This document shows, piece by piece, positions 32,859-43,500 of a stretch of DNA of 64,000 bases. A model generated the notes under the pieces. It saw only the letters and a list, made by a program, of their open reading frames with translations. It ran no database searches and was not told the DNA's origin. This DNA comes from Planctomycetota bacterium (lineage in GTDB: Bacteria; Planctomycetota; UBA8742; UBA2392): contig JAHBXZ010000006.1 of assembly GCA_019636215.1 (NCBI GenBank), positions 1 to 64,000 of the forward strand. Direction: 5' to 3'. Position 1 is the stretch's first letter, and every line of letters begins with the position of its first letter. The position numbers were made by a program, and so were the translations under genes.

Positions 32859-34632
32859 GCGCCAGCACAGGCCACGCGCCGGCGGCACCGACGGCGCACC
32901 CGCCGCCGTCTTTCTTGCCTTTGCCGCCGCCGCCCCCACCGCCACCGCCGCTGCCGCCGGAAAGGTCGATCACCGTCAGCGAAGTGATCACGCCCTGGCT
33001 CAGGTTGAAGTAGCTTCCGCTGCCCTGTTCAAGACGGTACGCCCGAACCATGTAATCCACAGCGCCCAGCGGCGGCGCGGTGTCGCTGTAGGCAGACGCG
33101 GCAACCGGGCTGGTAGTCAGGCGCGACCAGGCACCGCCGTTGCGACGATACACGTGATAGCCCAGCACCGTATCTGCGCTTGCGGTCCAGGTCAGGTCCA
33201 CGGCCATGCCGGTCTGCGCCGCAGCCGGGCCGGTGGCAGGCGCCACCACGTGCATGCGCAACGTGGGGTCGCCCAGCAGCGCAATGTGAACCTGCTGGTT
33301 GCCAAAGCTGCTGAGCGTCGGGCGGTTCTGTGTCTGCAGCAGCGTCTCGCCGATCGTTTCGCCCAGGGCCATGCCGTGGAAGTACCAGTGCGGCCGGCCG
33401 GCCCAGCAGCAGGTCAGCCCTTTGCCGTTGGCAATGCTGGCGCGCATCAGGTTGTTGGGGCTGTCCCAGTCACCGAAGTAACTGCCGAACAGGCTGGTGA
33501 ACGCGGCCTGGCACTGGTTGGAAGCATTGGCGAAATTGCTGGTGTTGCCCACGCCACTGCAGCTGGTGTAGCTGCCGCCGCCGCAGCCATAGGCCCACAT
33601 GTAGCTGCCCGTGGTGGTGCTGCCGAAGTAGTCGGCGTCGGCCACGTTGGCGGGCCCGAACATCGGCGCAAAGCCGCGCCACGCGCTGGAGGCAAAGGCC
33701 TCGCCCGAAAACGCGCCGAAGTTGTCGTCGACCACGGCGCGCATCTGGGGTGACCATACTTTGTGACGGAACTCGTGGTGCTTGTTCAGCCAGTTGCGCA
33801 GCAGTTCAAGTTCGCTGGTGGCAAACGCCGGCATGTCAAAGAAGTCCACGCGGCCCACGGCAAGCTCTACCTGGCCGGGGATGTTGCTCTGGTCGTACTT
33901 GCCGTCGCCGGGAATGTTCTGGTTGGCGGGGCGGGTGGCCACGGTGTTGTTCACGCTGGTGTCGGTCCAGGTGCCGTTCATCTCGCCATAAAACACGTCG
34001 GCAGCCCAGGCGCCCTGGTGGTCGGGGTGAGCATCGGGGTTGAAGTTGCCGCTGTAGGGCACGGGCACGTGGCCGATGATCAGCACCGCGCGCGTGGTGG
34101 CCGGTGCCGCATTGTAGGCCGCCGTAATCAGCGCCTTGACACTCACCACGGTGGCGGTGGGTGCCACGTCGTGGCGCACGACTTCCCAGCCATCGCCCTC
34201 AAGATCGTGTTCCAGCCGCGTCAGTTCCGCGGCCAGCGCCGCCGTGTGGGTGTTGTCGCACAGCAGCACCACCCGCCCGCGCTCGTGCTGCGCCGGCACT
34301 TCAATGCCGGCCGTGGCAAAGCCGTGCGCCGCCGGGGTGCCGGCCTTGCTGACGCGATACTCGTAGGCAGTGCCGACGGTAACGGTGGTGTCGGTGTAAC
34401 CCGTGGCCGTGCCGGCCAGGCTGGCCACTACCGCGCCCCAGGCGGTAGCGCCCTGTGCGCGACGATAAACCGCAATGCCTGTGGCCGAAGCCTGTGTGGG
34501 CCAGGCCAGTGCAATCTGCGGCGGGCTGGCCTGCACGGTGACGGTGACTTCCACGGCATAGGGCCGGGCGCCGCTTTGGGCGGCCACGGCAGGCGCCAGT
34601 ACGAACAGCAAGACAAGCCAGCCGGTGCGCAT
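32821..34632 (-). CDS. secreted C25-like (gingipain-type) peptidase candidate with fibronectin-like domains and Cys sorting tail
   Basis: This 603-aa protein has a signal peptide (RTGWLVLLFVLAPAVAAQS) and a fibronectin-III-like domain (about residues 20-110). A central region has AVLIIGHVPVPYSG, VGRVDFFDMP, MWAYGCGGGSY and HIALLGDPTLRMH. The last phrase is typical of C25 gingipain-like peptidases, and the Cys in YGCGG is a candidate nucleophile, but a clear His partner is not assigned. A second fibronectin-like domain follows. The end is Gly-rich, then KGKKDGGGCAVG, a hydrophobic helix and RRRRSGR. It shares this tail plan with the proteins at 9087 and 11947, so it is probably sorted by the same machinery. 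Confidence 0.65.
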   Translation of the reverse strand: MRTGWLVLLFVLAPAVAAQSGARPYAVEVTVTVQASPPQIALAWPTQASATGIAVYRRAQGATAWGAVVASLAGTATGYTDTTVTVGTAYEYRVSKAGTPAAHGFATAGIEVPAQHERGRVVLLCDNTHTAALAAELTRLEHDLEGDGWEVVRHDVAPTATVVSVKALITAAYNAAPATTRAVLIIGHVPVPYSGNFNPDAHPDHQGAWAADVFYGEMNGTWTDTSVNNTVATRPANQNIPGDGKYDQSNIPGQVELAVGRVDFFDMPAFATSELELLRNWLNKHHEFRHKVWSPQMRAVVDDNFGAFSGEAFASSAWRGFAPMFGPANVADADYFGSTTTGSYMWAYGCGGGSYTSCSGVGNTSNFANASNQCQAAFTSLFGSYFGDWDSPNNLMRASIANGKGLTCCWAGRPHWYFHGMALGETIGETLLQTQNRPTLSSFGNQQVHIALLGDPTLRMHVVAPATGPAAAQTGMAVDLTWTASADTVLGYHVYRRNGGAWSRLTTSPVAASAYSDTAPPLGAVDYMVRAYRLEQGSGSYFNLSQGVITSLTVIDLSGGSGGGGGGGGGKGKKDGGGCAVGAAGAWPVLALMVLWRRRRSGR

Positions 34633-34750
34633 GGCTTCTCCAGGTTGGATAGAGGGATGCGCGCAGTCTACGCCAGCGCCACGCCTGCCCCCAAGGCAAT
34701 TGTGGAAAGCGCAATCCGCGGCCCGTGCTTTCGCACAGGCGGCAGCGCGG

Positions 34751-34756
34751 TAAGCT
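34751..34756 (+). promoter_or_regulatory. possible -10 for a leaderless transcript
   Basis: TAAGCT ends 6 nt before the ATG at 34763. The genes at 53785 (TACACT) and 32094 (AACAAT) have a hexamer at exactly the same distance. No -35 is recognised. Confidence 0.25.
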
Positions 34757-34762
34757 GCCTGC

Positions 34763-35995
34763 ATGGTCCGTGTCGCAATGGTGCTTGTTGCCGCAATTGC
34801 CTGCCTGGCGCAGTCGGCCCGCGCGCAGGAGCCGCCACCCAGCGTGGCGCGGGCGGTGTCCGCGTTGCCGTATCTGTCGAGTACCGTGCCCGAACAGCGC
34901 GTGCGGGCCGAATCCATCATCGAGGCCGCAGCGCCGGCGGGCTTCGACAAGCTGGTTTCCGAACTCCCGCGTCAGCCGCGCCAGGGGCGCGAGTCGCTGC
35001 TGCGCATCCTTGCCAACACCAACCATGGCGGCCGTGTAGAGCTGTGCCTGGCCACCCTGTGCCGGCAGGACGCCCGCCGCGTGGAACGCGTGATCGCGCG
35101 TGATGCCCTGGACAGGCTGGACCCGGGCCGCCTGCTGGATGCCGTCAGCGCCAGGCTTGCCGCACCAGAGCTTGATGAGTTTTCGCGCGCCCAGTGCCAC
35201 AACCTGCTGGGCCAGATTGCCACAGCCCGCACCCAGGGTGTCCTGGAGGAACTCTGGCGGGCCGCGCCGCCGGACAGCCCGCAGGCCACGCGGCTCGAGA
35301 TCGCACTGCTGCGCAGCATCCTGGCCTCTGGCAACGCTGAGCCCGCCTGGAGTCGCTGGCAGAAACGCCGCCCGGAAGGCCCGACCTGCACCCACCGCGA
35401 ACTGGCCGATGCCCTGCGCGCGCTGGCCCGGCCCACTTCCATGGAACGGCTGGAGGCCGAGGGACGGCTTGCGCTGCTGGTCAACGGCGACACCCGCGTT
35501 CTGGCGGCGCTGGGCGGCAGCCTGCTGCCCGAGCGCGCCAGCTATGCGTTGTCGGCCTTGCGCCGCAACGTGCCCGAAGAATTGCAGTATGCGGTGCTGG
35601 AGACGATGCTCGATCTTGTCAGCACCGCCGGGCAGGATTCCGCGCTGGCGGCCATTGACGTGGCCGTTGCCTGCGCGCCGCCGACGCCTGCGGACATGGA
35701 CACCCTGCGGCTGGTCATCACCCAGGACACCATGGCGCGCATGGAATCCATCCTGGAGGGCCTGCGCCGGGGCGGCAATCTGGCCGACCTGCGCAAACAG
35801 CACGCCCGGATCAGCGCCGAACTTCGCCCGCTGCTGCTGCGGCGCGGCGCCGTGGACCACGAAACCATTTCCCGCATCCGCGAGCTCGCCGGTGTGCGGC
35901 AGCAGCTCGAGTTTGTGGAAGGCCAGTGGCGCCAGGGTTGGCGGCGCGAGTTCGAGGGCGAAGTGCTGGGCATGGGCCGCCCACAGGAACCCTGA
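34763..35995 (+). CDS. exported helical-repeat protein of unknown function
   Basis: This 410-aa protein has a signal peptide (MVRVAMVLVAAIACLAQSARA) and a wholly helical body with repeated ALxxL and RxxLL motifs, suggesting HEAT-like repeats. Cys pairs occur near the middle. It overlaps the following acetyltransferase gene in a TGATG junction, so the two are translationally coupled. No enzymatic motif is present. An adaptor or scaffold role is plausible for HEAT-like proteins, but unproven. Confidence 0.7.
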   Translation: MVRVAMVLVAAIACLAQSARAQEPPPSVARAVSALPYLSSTVPEQRVRAESIIEAAAPAGFDKLVSELPRQPRQGRESLLRILANTNHGGRVELCLATLCRQDARRVERVIARDALDRLDPGRLLDAVSARLAAPELDEFSRAQCHNLLGQIATARTQGVLEELWRAAPPDSPQATRLEIALLRSILASGNAEPAWSRWQKRRPEGPTCTHRELADALRALARPTSMERLEAEGRLALLVNGDTRVLAALGGSLLPERASYALSALRRNVPEELQYAVLETMLDLVSTAGQDSALAAIDVAVACAPPTPADMDTLRLVITQDTMARMESILEGLRRGGNLADLRKQHARISAELRPLLLRRGAVDHETISRIRELAGVRQQLEFVEGQWRQGWRREFEGEVLGMGRPQEP

Positions 35996-37179
35996 TGCCC
36001 GCGCCCGCACGATACGGCCCGCCGGATGGCAACGCCGACTTTCGCGGTTACTCGCAACTGGTGGCGGCCACTTTCGGCGCCGACCCCGACGCGATTGCAG
36101 GCTGGCTGGCGGACCTGGGCACGGCCAACATTCGCGTGCTGCGGAACAATGGCGACCTGCAGGCCGGCCTGAGCATCTACACCATGGGGCAGTACTTTGG
36201 CGGGCGCAGTGTTCCCATCTGGGGACTGGCGGGCGTGGTGCTGCCGCCCCAGCGCCGCGCGTCGGGGCTGGGCCGCGAGCTGCTGACCGCCTGCCTGCGC
36301 GAACAGCACAAGTCGGGCCCGCCGCTGGCGTCGCTGTTTCCGGCCAGCACGCATGTGTATCGCGCGCTGGGCTATGAACAGGCGGGCTGTCGCCTTACCG
36401 CGCGGGTGCGTGCCCTGGACATCCCGGCCCCGGCTGCGGGGCTTTCGTCGCGGGCGGTCAGTGCGGGCGACTGGCCCGAAATCCGGCGCCTGTACGCCCA
36501 GGCCCGCGCCCACGACACCGGCTGCCTGGACCGCAGCCAGGCCATCTGGGAACGGCTGCGCCGGGTGCCGCCACAGGGCATGCTGCAAGGCCTGCTGATT
36601 GAGGGCGCCCAGGGGCCGGAGGGCTACCTGCTGTTCACACTGGCCCGACGCGACGGCACGTTGCGGCTGGACATGACGGTGCGCGACTGGGCTTTTGTTT
36701 CGCCGCGCGCGCGCGATGCCCTGCTTCGGCTGCTGTGGGTGCAGCGCAGTGTGGTGGGCGAAATCACTCTGCAGTTGGGGCCGAACGACCCGCTGCTGCA
36801 GGGCCTGTGCCACGACAACAACGCGCAGATGGTGGAGCACCTGGTGTGGATGCTGCGTGTGGTGCAGGTGCCGCAGGCCCTTGCCGCCCGCGGCTGGCCG
36901 GCCATTGACGCCGAAGCATCATTTACTGTGACAGACGACCAGTTAAAGGAAAACACCGGCCCCTGGCGCGTTCGGCTGCGCGGCGGCAAGGCCTCTGTGG
37001 CCAAGGCGCGGGCGGCATCAGTGCGCATGCACACCTGTGGTCTGGCCGCGCTGTACAGCGGGTTCATGGCGCCGCCTGCGTTGCGCCGCGCCGGGCTGCT
37101 GCAAGGCAGTGACCGCCACGATGCCGCGCTGGCGGCCATGTTTGCCGGGCCGGCGCCTTACCTGCTGGATTTCTTTTGA
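35995..37179 (+). CDS. Eis-like GNAT acetyltransferase with SCP2-like C-terminal domain
   Basis: This 394-aa protein has two GNAT-type halves and a C-terminal ~100-residue domain, the plan of Eis family acetyltransferases. The acetyl-CoA motif A reads GVVLPPQRRASGLGRELL, with the R/Q-x-x-G-x-G/A pyrophosphate loop (RRASGLGRE). A second GNAT-like half spans about residues 150-300. The C-terminus (about 305-394) resembles the sterol-carrier-like domain of Eis and carries the terminal carboxylate LDFF, which acts in catalysis in Eis enzymes. Substrate is unknown; Eis relatives acetylate aminoglycosides or protein lysines. The start overlaps the preceding stop. Confidence 0.8.
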   Translation: MPAPARYGPPDGNADFRGYSQLVAATFGADPDAIAGWLADLGTANIRVLRNNGDLQAGLSIYTMGQYFGGRSVPIWGLAGVVLPPQRRASGLGRELLTACLREQHKSGPPLASLFPASTHVYRALGYEQAGCRLTARVRALDIPAPAAGLSSRAVSAGDWPEIRRLYAQARAHDTGCLDRSQAIWERLRRVPPQGMLQGLLIEGAQGPEGYLLFTLARRDGTLRLDMTVRDWAFVSPRARDALLRLLWVQRSVVGEITLQLGPNDPLLQGLCHDNNAQMVEHLVWMLRVVQVPQALAARGWPAIDAEASFTVTDDQLKENTGPWRVRLRGGKASVAKARAASVRMHTCGLAALYSGFMAPPALRRAGLLQGSDRHDAALAAMFAGPAPYLLDFF

Positions 37180-37418
37180 CCATTTACATCCACATCTGGA
37201 AGTCCGGCCAGGACGACTTGGCCGTCGAATACTCCTTCAGCCCCGAGGACGGTGTGGTCGGCGTATTGCGCATCACCCGCGCCACGGGGCAGATGCACCT
37301 GGCCCAGCCCTGCCCCGGCGACGACACCAACACGATTTTCCAGTGCGCCTGCAAGGCGGTCTGGAACCAGTGGGCCGTGGGCAAGTACCCGGACGTGACC
37401 CGGTACATTTACGGGTAA
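37176..37418 (+). CDS. small protein of unknown function (80 aa), coupled to the acetyltransferase
   Basis: The frame begins with TTG overlapping the TGA of the acetyltransferase gene (TTGA), typical of coupled translation. The product reads MTIYIHIWKSGQDDLAVEYS at its start and contains VVGVLRITRATGQMHL, CPGDD and CACKAVWNQW. It is soluble and has three Cys. No ATG lies near. The family is not recognised; the overlap and gene-like codon use support it. Confidence 0.55.
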   Translation: MTIYIHIWKSGQDDLAVEYSFSPEDGVVGVLRITRATGQMHLAQPCPGDDTNTIFQCACKAVWNQWAVGKYPDVTRYIYG

Positions 37419-37515
37419 GCGGCTGCAAAAACGCCCGCTAGACTGAACCTTCCCTGTCATGGCGCGTTTCGATGGATGCAGCACTTCGACAACTTCTCCA
37501 CATTGGGGCTACCGC

Positions 37516-40500
37516 ATGAAACGGATCCTTCTTCCCGTTGTGGCCGTGCTGTCCCTGGCCGCAATCACCCTGGCGTTCTCCCACTCCTTTCACGCGCAGG
37601 ATCGCCAGAAGGACGCGCTGGCGGCGCTGGCCCGCGCCGACGCCCTGTTTGAGGCCGGCAAACACGCCGACGCGGCACCGGAGTACAACAAGGCCGCCGA
37701 AGGCCTGCCGCTGGGCGACGGCCGCGATCGCGCGCTGCTGCGAGGCCTGGTGTGCATGGCCGAAGCAGGCCTGCACGAAGACCTTGAAAAGCTCGATCGC
37801 GGCGGCGCACTGGCGATCAGGCTGGGTTTCATCACCGACGCAAGCACGCGCGTGGACGCGCTGCGCCTGGCCGGGTTGTACTTCGCGGGCCGCGACCACG
37901 ATTATCACCTGCACCGCAACCGTGTGCGGCGAGACTACGCGCTGGACCCGACCAAACTGCCCGAGTCAGAACGCCTTGAGTGGACCTACGTCAATACCTC
38001 CGGCGGGGACCTGAACTCCGCCCGCGCGCTGATTGCCCTGGCCCACGAGGCCAGCCGCGCGATGCTGCTGAGCGCGACGCCCGACCCCATCCAGCGTGAA
38101 CGCCACGTTGCCCTGACACTCGAGCTGTGCGACCTGCTGGAAGTCACCGACCGGCTGCGCGGCGGGGTGCGCAACGAAATGCACTTCTTTGGCAGCGATT
38201 ACGGCATCGGCGGCGCGACGCCACAGCCGGAACTGCCTGGCGAAGTCGACCCCAGCGACTGGGAAGACTTTGTGGATGAAGATCCCCCCGTGCAGATCCC
38301 GGCCCGCCCGGTGGCTGTCGCCGCCGCGGCCGCGCAGCCGTCGCAGGAACCGTTTGTGCGGCGTGGTTACTACCTGCAGCCTGACTACCCCAGCCTGCCG
38401 GCCATCCACGCGCTGATGGAAACAGCGCTGCGCCGCGCCGCGGACCTGCAGGACAAGGAGCTTCAGGCGGCTGTGCTGTACCGCCAGGCGACGCTGCTGC
38501 TGAATGTCGGCCTGTACGGCGACGCCGGCCTGAACGCCAGGCTGACCGACTGGCGCAATGGCGCAATGGCCGAACCCGCGCCCGCGCGCGATCCACGGCC
38601 GGTGCTGCGCAGGCTGCTCTCGGAACACAAGGGCAGCATCTGGGATGACGAAGCCCGTTTTCTTCTGGGCTATGCGGCCTACTACCTGAACGACTTTGCC
38701 GCAGCCCGCGCCGAGTTCGCGCTGCTGGAAAAAGATCACCCGAAGTCGCGCTACATCGGCGAGGCCCGCCGCCTGGTGCAGGTGATTGACTTCCCGCAGC
38801 TGTTCACCAGCTTCAGCACCGGAAACTCCGAGCATGCCCTGGTGGCGCCCGGCACGCCGCTTTCCGTAAGCGTGTATGCCCGCAACGTGCAGGCTGTGCG
38901 CGTCAGCCTGCGGCCCCTGGACCTGGGCCGCGTCATGGCCGGGGTTTCGGGCGCGGAACACGCCTGGGCGGACCTGGCCAGGCTGGCCGAGCTGCCGGGG
39001 TTTGAGGCCGCCCTGGGCCAAAGCGTGATGGACCAGTCGTTTACACTGGATGCCGCCCGCCCGCACTTCTACCAGGCGCGCGAGGCCCTGCCGCTGTACA
39101 CGTCTCTGCCCGGCGTGTACCTGCTTGAAGTAAGCGGCGGCCCGGTGCTGGAACGCAAGCTGGTGCAGGTGGCCGACGTCGCCCTGCAGCGCCGCCGCCT
39201 GGCGCAGACCGAGCAATTCTGGGTGACCACGCAACAGGGCCGGCCGCTGCCCAATGTGATCCTGCACGGCGGCTACCACGAAAACCTGCATGTCAGCGTG
39301 CCGTACCGCGACCGTGTGCGCAAAGACCCGGACGACCCCGCCAGCCCGCTGGTGGAAGTCACCCGTTTCCGCGCCGAGCGTGAACTGGTGTCGCACCCCC
39401 TGCACGGCCAGACCAACGCCCATGGCCTGTATGAGACTGCCCTGCCGCCGCACGCCGTGCGCAACTTCTGGGCCACGCTGGATGTTGACGGCATGGTCTA
39501 CCTGGTGAATGACGCCAGCGGCCCGGCTTCCATCCAGGCGCCCGCGCCCTGGGAGCCGCGCCCGGTGCAGCGCCCGGCGCCGGACCTGCGCGCGTTTGTC
39601 TACACCGACCGGCCGGTCTATCGGCCCGGCGACACCGCGTACCTGCGGCTGATCGCGCGGCTGCCGATGGGCGCGGGCAAACTCGATGGCGAGCCCGTAA
39701 CCCTGCGCGTGATGGCGCGCGGCATTGAGCAGCGCCGCTATGACCTTGTGTTGAACGACTTCGGCGGCGCGGTCGCGAAGTTCGAGATCCCGCACGGTTC
39801 GCCGCTGGGCGACTGGGACCTGCTGGTCTCCGGCACCCGGTTCGGGGACGAACAGTCGTTCCGCCTGAGTGTGCAGGAGTACTTCAAGAAAGACGTGCGC
39901 ATTTCAATTGACGCACCGGCCGGCACGCTGGCACCCGGCAGCAGCCCGGAAGTCCCCGTGCGTTTTGAGTACCTGGCCGGCGGCGCGGTTCAGGGCGCCG
40001 AGGTCAGCTACACCGTGGATGCCCGCGCCGTGGGTGGCAAGACCTGGCGCCCGGTTGCGGCGCGCGCGGCCACCAACATTGACGGCGTTGTGCGGTTCGC
40101 GCTGGACACGGCGCGCATCAGCCAGGATGCCGGCGGCCGTGCCGTGACGTTGACCATCACCGCCGAGGGCAAGGGCCCGGGCGGGCAGGTGTCCGTGGCG
40201 CGTGCGACGGCTGCCATCAGCGGCCAGGGCGTGACTGTCAGTGCCGACTGGCCCACGGGCAACTGGCACGAATCGCAGAACCTGGCCGTGGCCCTGAAGG
40301 TCGTAGACGCCGGGGGCACAAGGCTGCGCGCCAGCGGCAGTTACACTATCTGGCGCATCACCGACCAGACCAGCCTGCGCCCCGGCGACTGGGGCAACCC
40401 CAGCATCCGCCGGGTGCATGCCCAGAACTTTGACGACCAGGCCCGGCTGGAAACCATCCATGTGCAGCTGCCGCGTGAAAGCGGCCGGTACCTGATTGAG

Positions 40501-43500
40501 ATGTCCGGCAGCGCCGGCGGCGAGCCATTTACCCTGAGCCACAGGGTTCTGCGCGTCGGAATGGGCGACCTTGACTCGCGCCCCTTTGCCGTTGTGCCAC
40601 AGCATGATGCCTTTGACCTTACGGCACCGTGCCGTGTGCTGGTGTGCCAGCCCGCCCCCGGCCCCGTCCTGGTCAGCCTGCATGCCGATGGCGTCGAAAC
40701 CGACCACAACGTGGTCAACCTGCCTGCCACGGGGCTGCACACCATGGCCATTTCCGAGGCCCACGCCCCCCACCGCCAGGTGAGTGTGCGCGCCGTTCGC
40801 GGCGGGGCGTTGCTGGCAGCGCAGTACGGCGTGGCCGTTCGGCCCGCCAGCCGGCTGATCCGCACGGTGGTGCGCTTTGACAAAACCCAGTACCGGCCCG
40901 GCGAAACCGCCAGCGCCGAAGTCTTCACGTTCCGGGCCAGTGGCGAGCCCGTCGAGGCCGAAGTCGCCCTTGGCGTGTGGGACAGCGCGCTGCGCGACTT
41001 TGCCCCGGCGGCCCTGGACAACGTGAACCTGTACGACCACTTTTTTGCGGGCACCAGCCGTTTCAGCGCGGCTGACGACAACCTGGGTGCCCGCACCCGC
41101 ATGGCGCCAACCCGCAGGCACAGCGGCACGGTGAAGCGCTGGCGCATCCATGCCATGCCGCCGGGCAGCTTTTTCTACGGCGCGCAAAGCTGGACCAGCA
41201 CCCACCAGTTCAGCCTGCTGGCCCTGATGCAGGACACCGAGAAACCCGCCCGCAGCCTGCGGCGCGACCCTGTGGCGCAGGATTCCATGAATGAAGACTG
41301 GAATGAAAGCCCCGTACCCAACTCCGACCCTTACTACGGCAACAGCGCGGCTGTCGGCCTGGGTGGCGGCGGCGGACGGGGCGGCGCCGGCGGCATGTCG
41401 CACCGCAGAGCCCGTGGCGGAGGTGGCAGCGCCCGGCAGGTTTCGCCGGACCGCGCCGACTTCCGCGACAGCGCGTTCTTTGCCGCCGATATCCGCACCA
41501 GCAGCAAGGGCGTGGCCAGCATCAGCTTCAAGCTGCCCGACAACCTTACCGAGTGGTCGTTTGAGGCCACCGCCGCCGACCGCCTGGCCGGAGTGGGCCA
41601 GGCCACGGGCCGGTTCAAGGTCGCCCGCGATCTTTCGCTGCGCATGGTCGGGCCCCGCGGACTGACCGACGGCGACGAGATTGAGCTCGCCGCGCTGGTC
41701 CAGAACCTTGGCGCCGCGCCGCTTGCCGTAAACTGTGAAGCCGCCCTGAACCTGGAAGGCGCAACCGCCAAGCTGGAACTGCTGCGCAGCATTTCGCCCA
41801 CCACGGTGCACGTGGCGCCCGGCGCAGCCACCGAGGCGCGGCTGCGCGTGAAGGTGACCGGCACCGGCACCGCGCTGTTGCGCGTGACGGCGTCCAGCGA
41901 TGACGACCAGGACACTGTGGTATGGAAGTACACCGTGGCACCGCGCGGCATGCCGGTAACGCGCACCGTGGCCTTCCGCATGGAAGCCGGCAAGGACACA
42001 CTTTCCCTGTCGCCTGACCTGCCGGCCAACGCGGTGCTGGATCGCAGCAGCATCTGTGTGCAGTTTCACGGCTCGCTGCTTTCCGGCGTAGTGGATGCCC
42101 TTCCGGGGCTGGTGAACTATCCGCACGGCTGTGCGGAACAGACCACCAACAAGTTCGTGCCGCTGCTTTCGACGCTGCAACTGCTGAAGGCCAACGGACT
42201 GGACATTCACCAGCTTGGCAAATCCCGCATGGCCTATGACGGGCCAGCCGGCGCCGACCGCTGGCCGCTGCAACTGACTGACCCCGCAGAGCTTCAGAAG
42301 ATGGTTGACGTCGGCTTTGGCAACCTGCGCGGCTACCAGAACCATGACGGAGGCTGGGGCTGGTTCCGGTTGAACGATAGCAGCCCGCACCTGACAGCCA
42401 CCGTGCTGGCGGGGCTGTGCAGCGCGCGCACTGTGGCAGGGCCCGTGGGGCTCACGCTGCCGGCCAGCGAGGCCGTGGTTCACGACATTCTGGCCCGCGG
42501 CGCGCAGTTCCTGCTGAATGCCATGGCAAGCGCCCGCTGGGACGCCGCCCTGCGCGCACGTTGCCTGTACGCCGCGGCCTGGGCGGTTTCGCTGCTGCCC
42601 CGTGACGCGCACCAGCCGCTGCGCGACTTGCTGGACCAGCGCCTGCTGGCCACGCTGGCTGCGCTGGACACCAACCCCGCCAAGTCCGCGGCCCAAGCCG
42701 GCGGCAGTGCCGGCCTGGCCGGGCTGGTGATGGCGTCGCATTACGCCGGACGCACCCGCGACCGCGACATGCTGGCTCGCACGCTGGCTTCACGGGGCGT
42801 CGACGACGGCCGCGGCAACCTGCTGTTTCCCGCCGGCGCCGACGAAAGCGCGCGCTGGCACGACAACGGGCTGGAGGCCCACGCGCTGGCCGTGCAGGCG
42901 CTTTCGCTGGCTATGCCCGCCAACCCCGCACTGAAGCGCGGCGTGGACGGCCTGCTTCAGATGAAGCGCGGCGCGGACTGGGGCAACACCCGCGCCACCG
43001 GCCAGGCCGTGCAGGCGCTGGCGGCGTACCTTTCCGCCAATGCCGACGACAACGCAGAAGTCAAGGTGGGCGTGACCCTGGGCGGGACCACAATCGGAAC
43101 CTTTGAGCGCACCCGCGACAAGCTGCTTTCGGCACGCACCCGCTGGGACATCCCGGCCACCGAACTCAAGGGCGCCGCCCTGGGCCTGCGCCGCACCGGC
43201 AAGGCCGCCGTAAGCGGCAGCCTGGTGGTGCGCGCGTTTGTGCCGGTTGACGAAAAGTGGCGGGGCGACAACAACGGGCTGCGGGTCACGCGCATCTTCC
43301 AGCGGCGCACGGCCACAGAGCGCGAGATTGAGGTCGAGGTACGCGACCAGCACGGCAACGTGCTGGAACGCCGCCGCGAAATGAAGGTGGATTACGAATA
43401 CTCGACATTGAATTCCGGCGATGAACTCAAGGTCGGCGACGTGATCACCATCAGCATCCACGTTGCGGCGCGGCCCGGCGACCGCTACCTGTGCATTGAG

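Noticed and set aside
39904..42741. 945-aa open frame antisense to the alpha-2-macroglobulin gene
   Set aside because: Shadow of codon bias on the sense strand; the sense protein has clear domains and a thioester motif.
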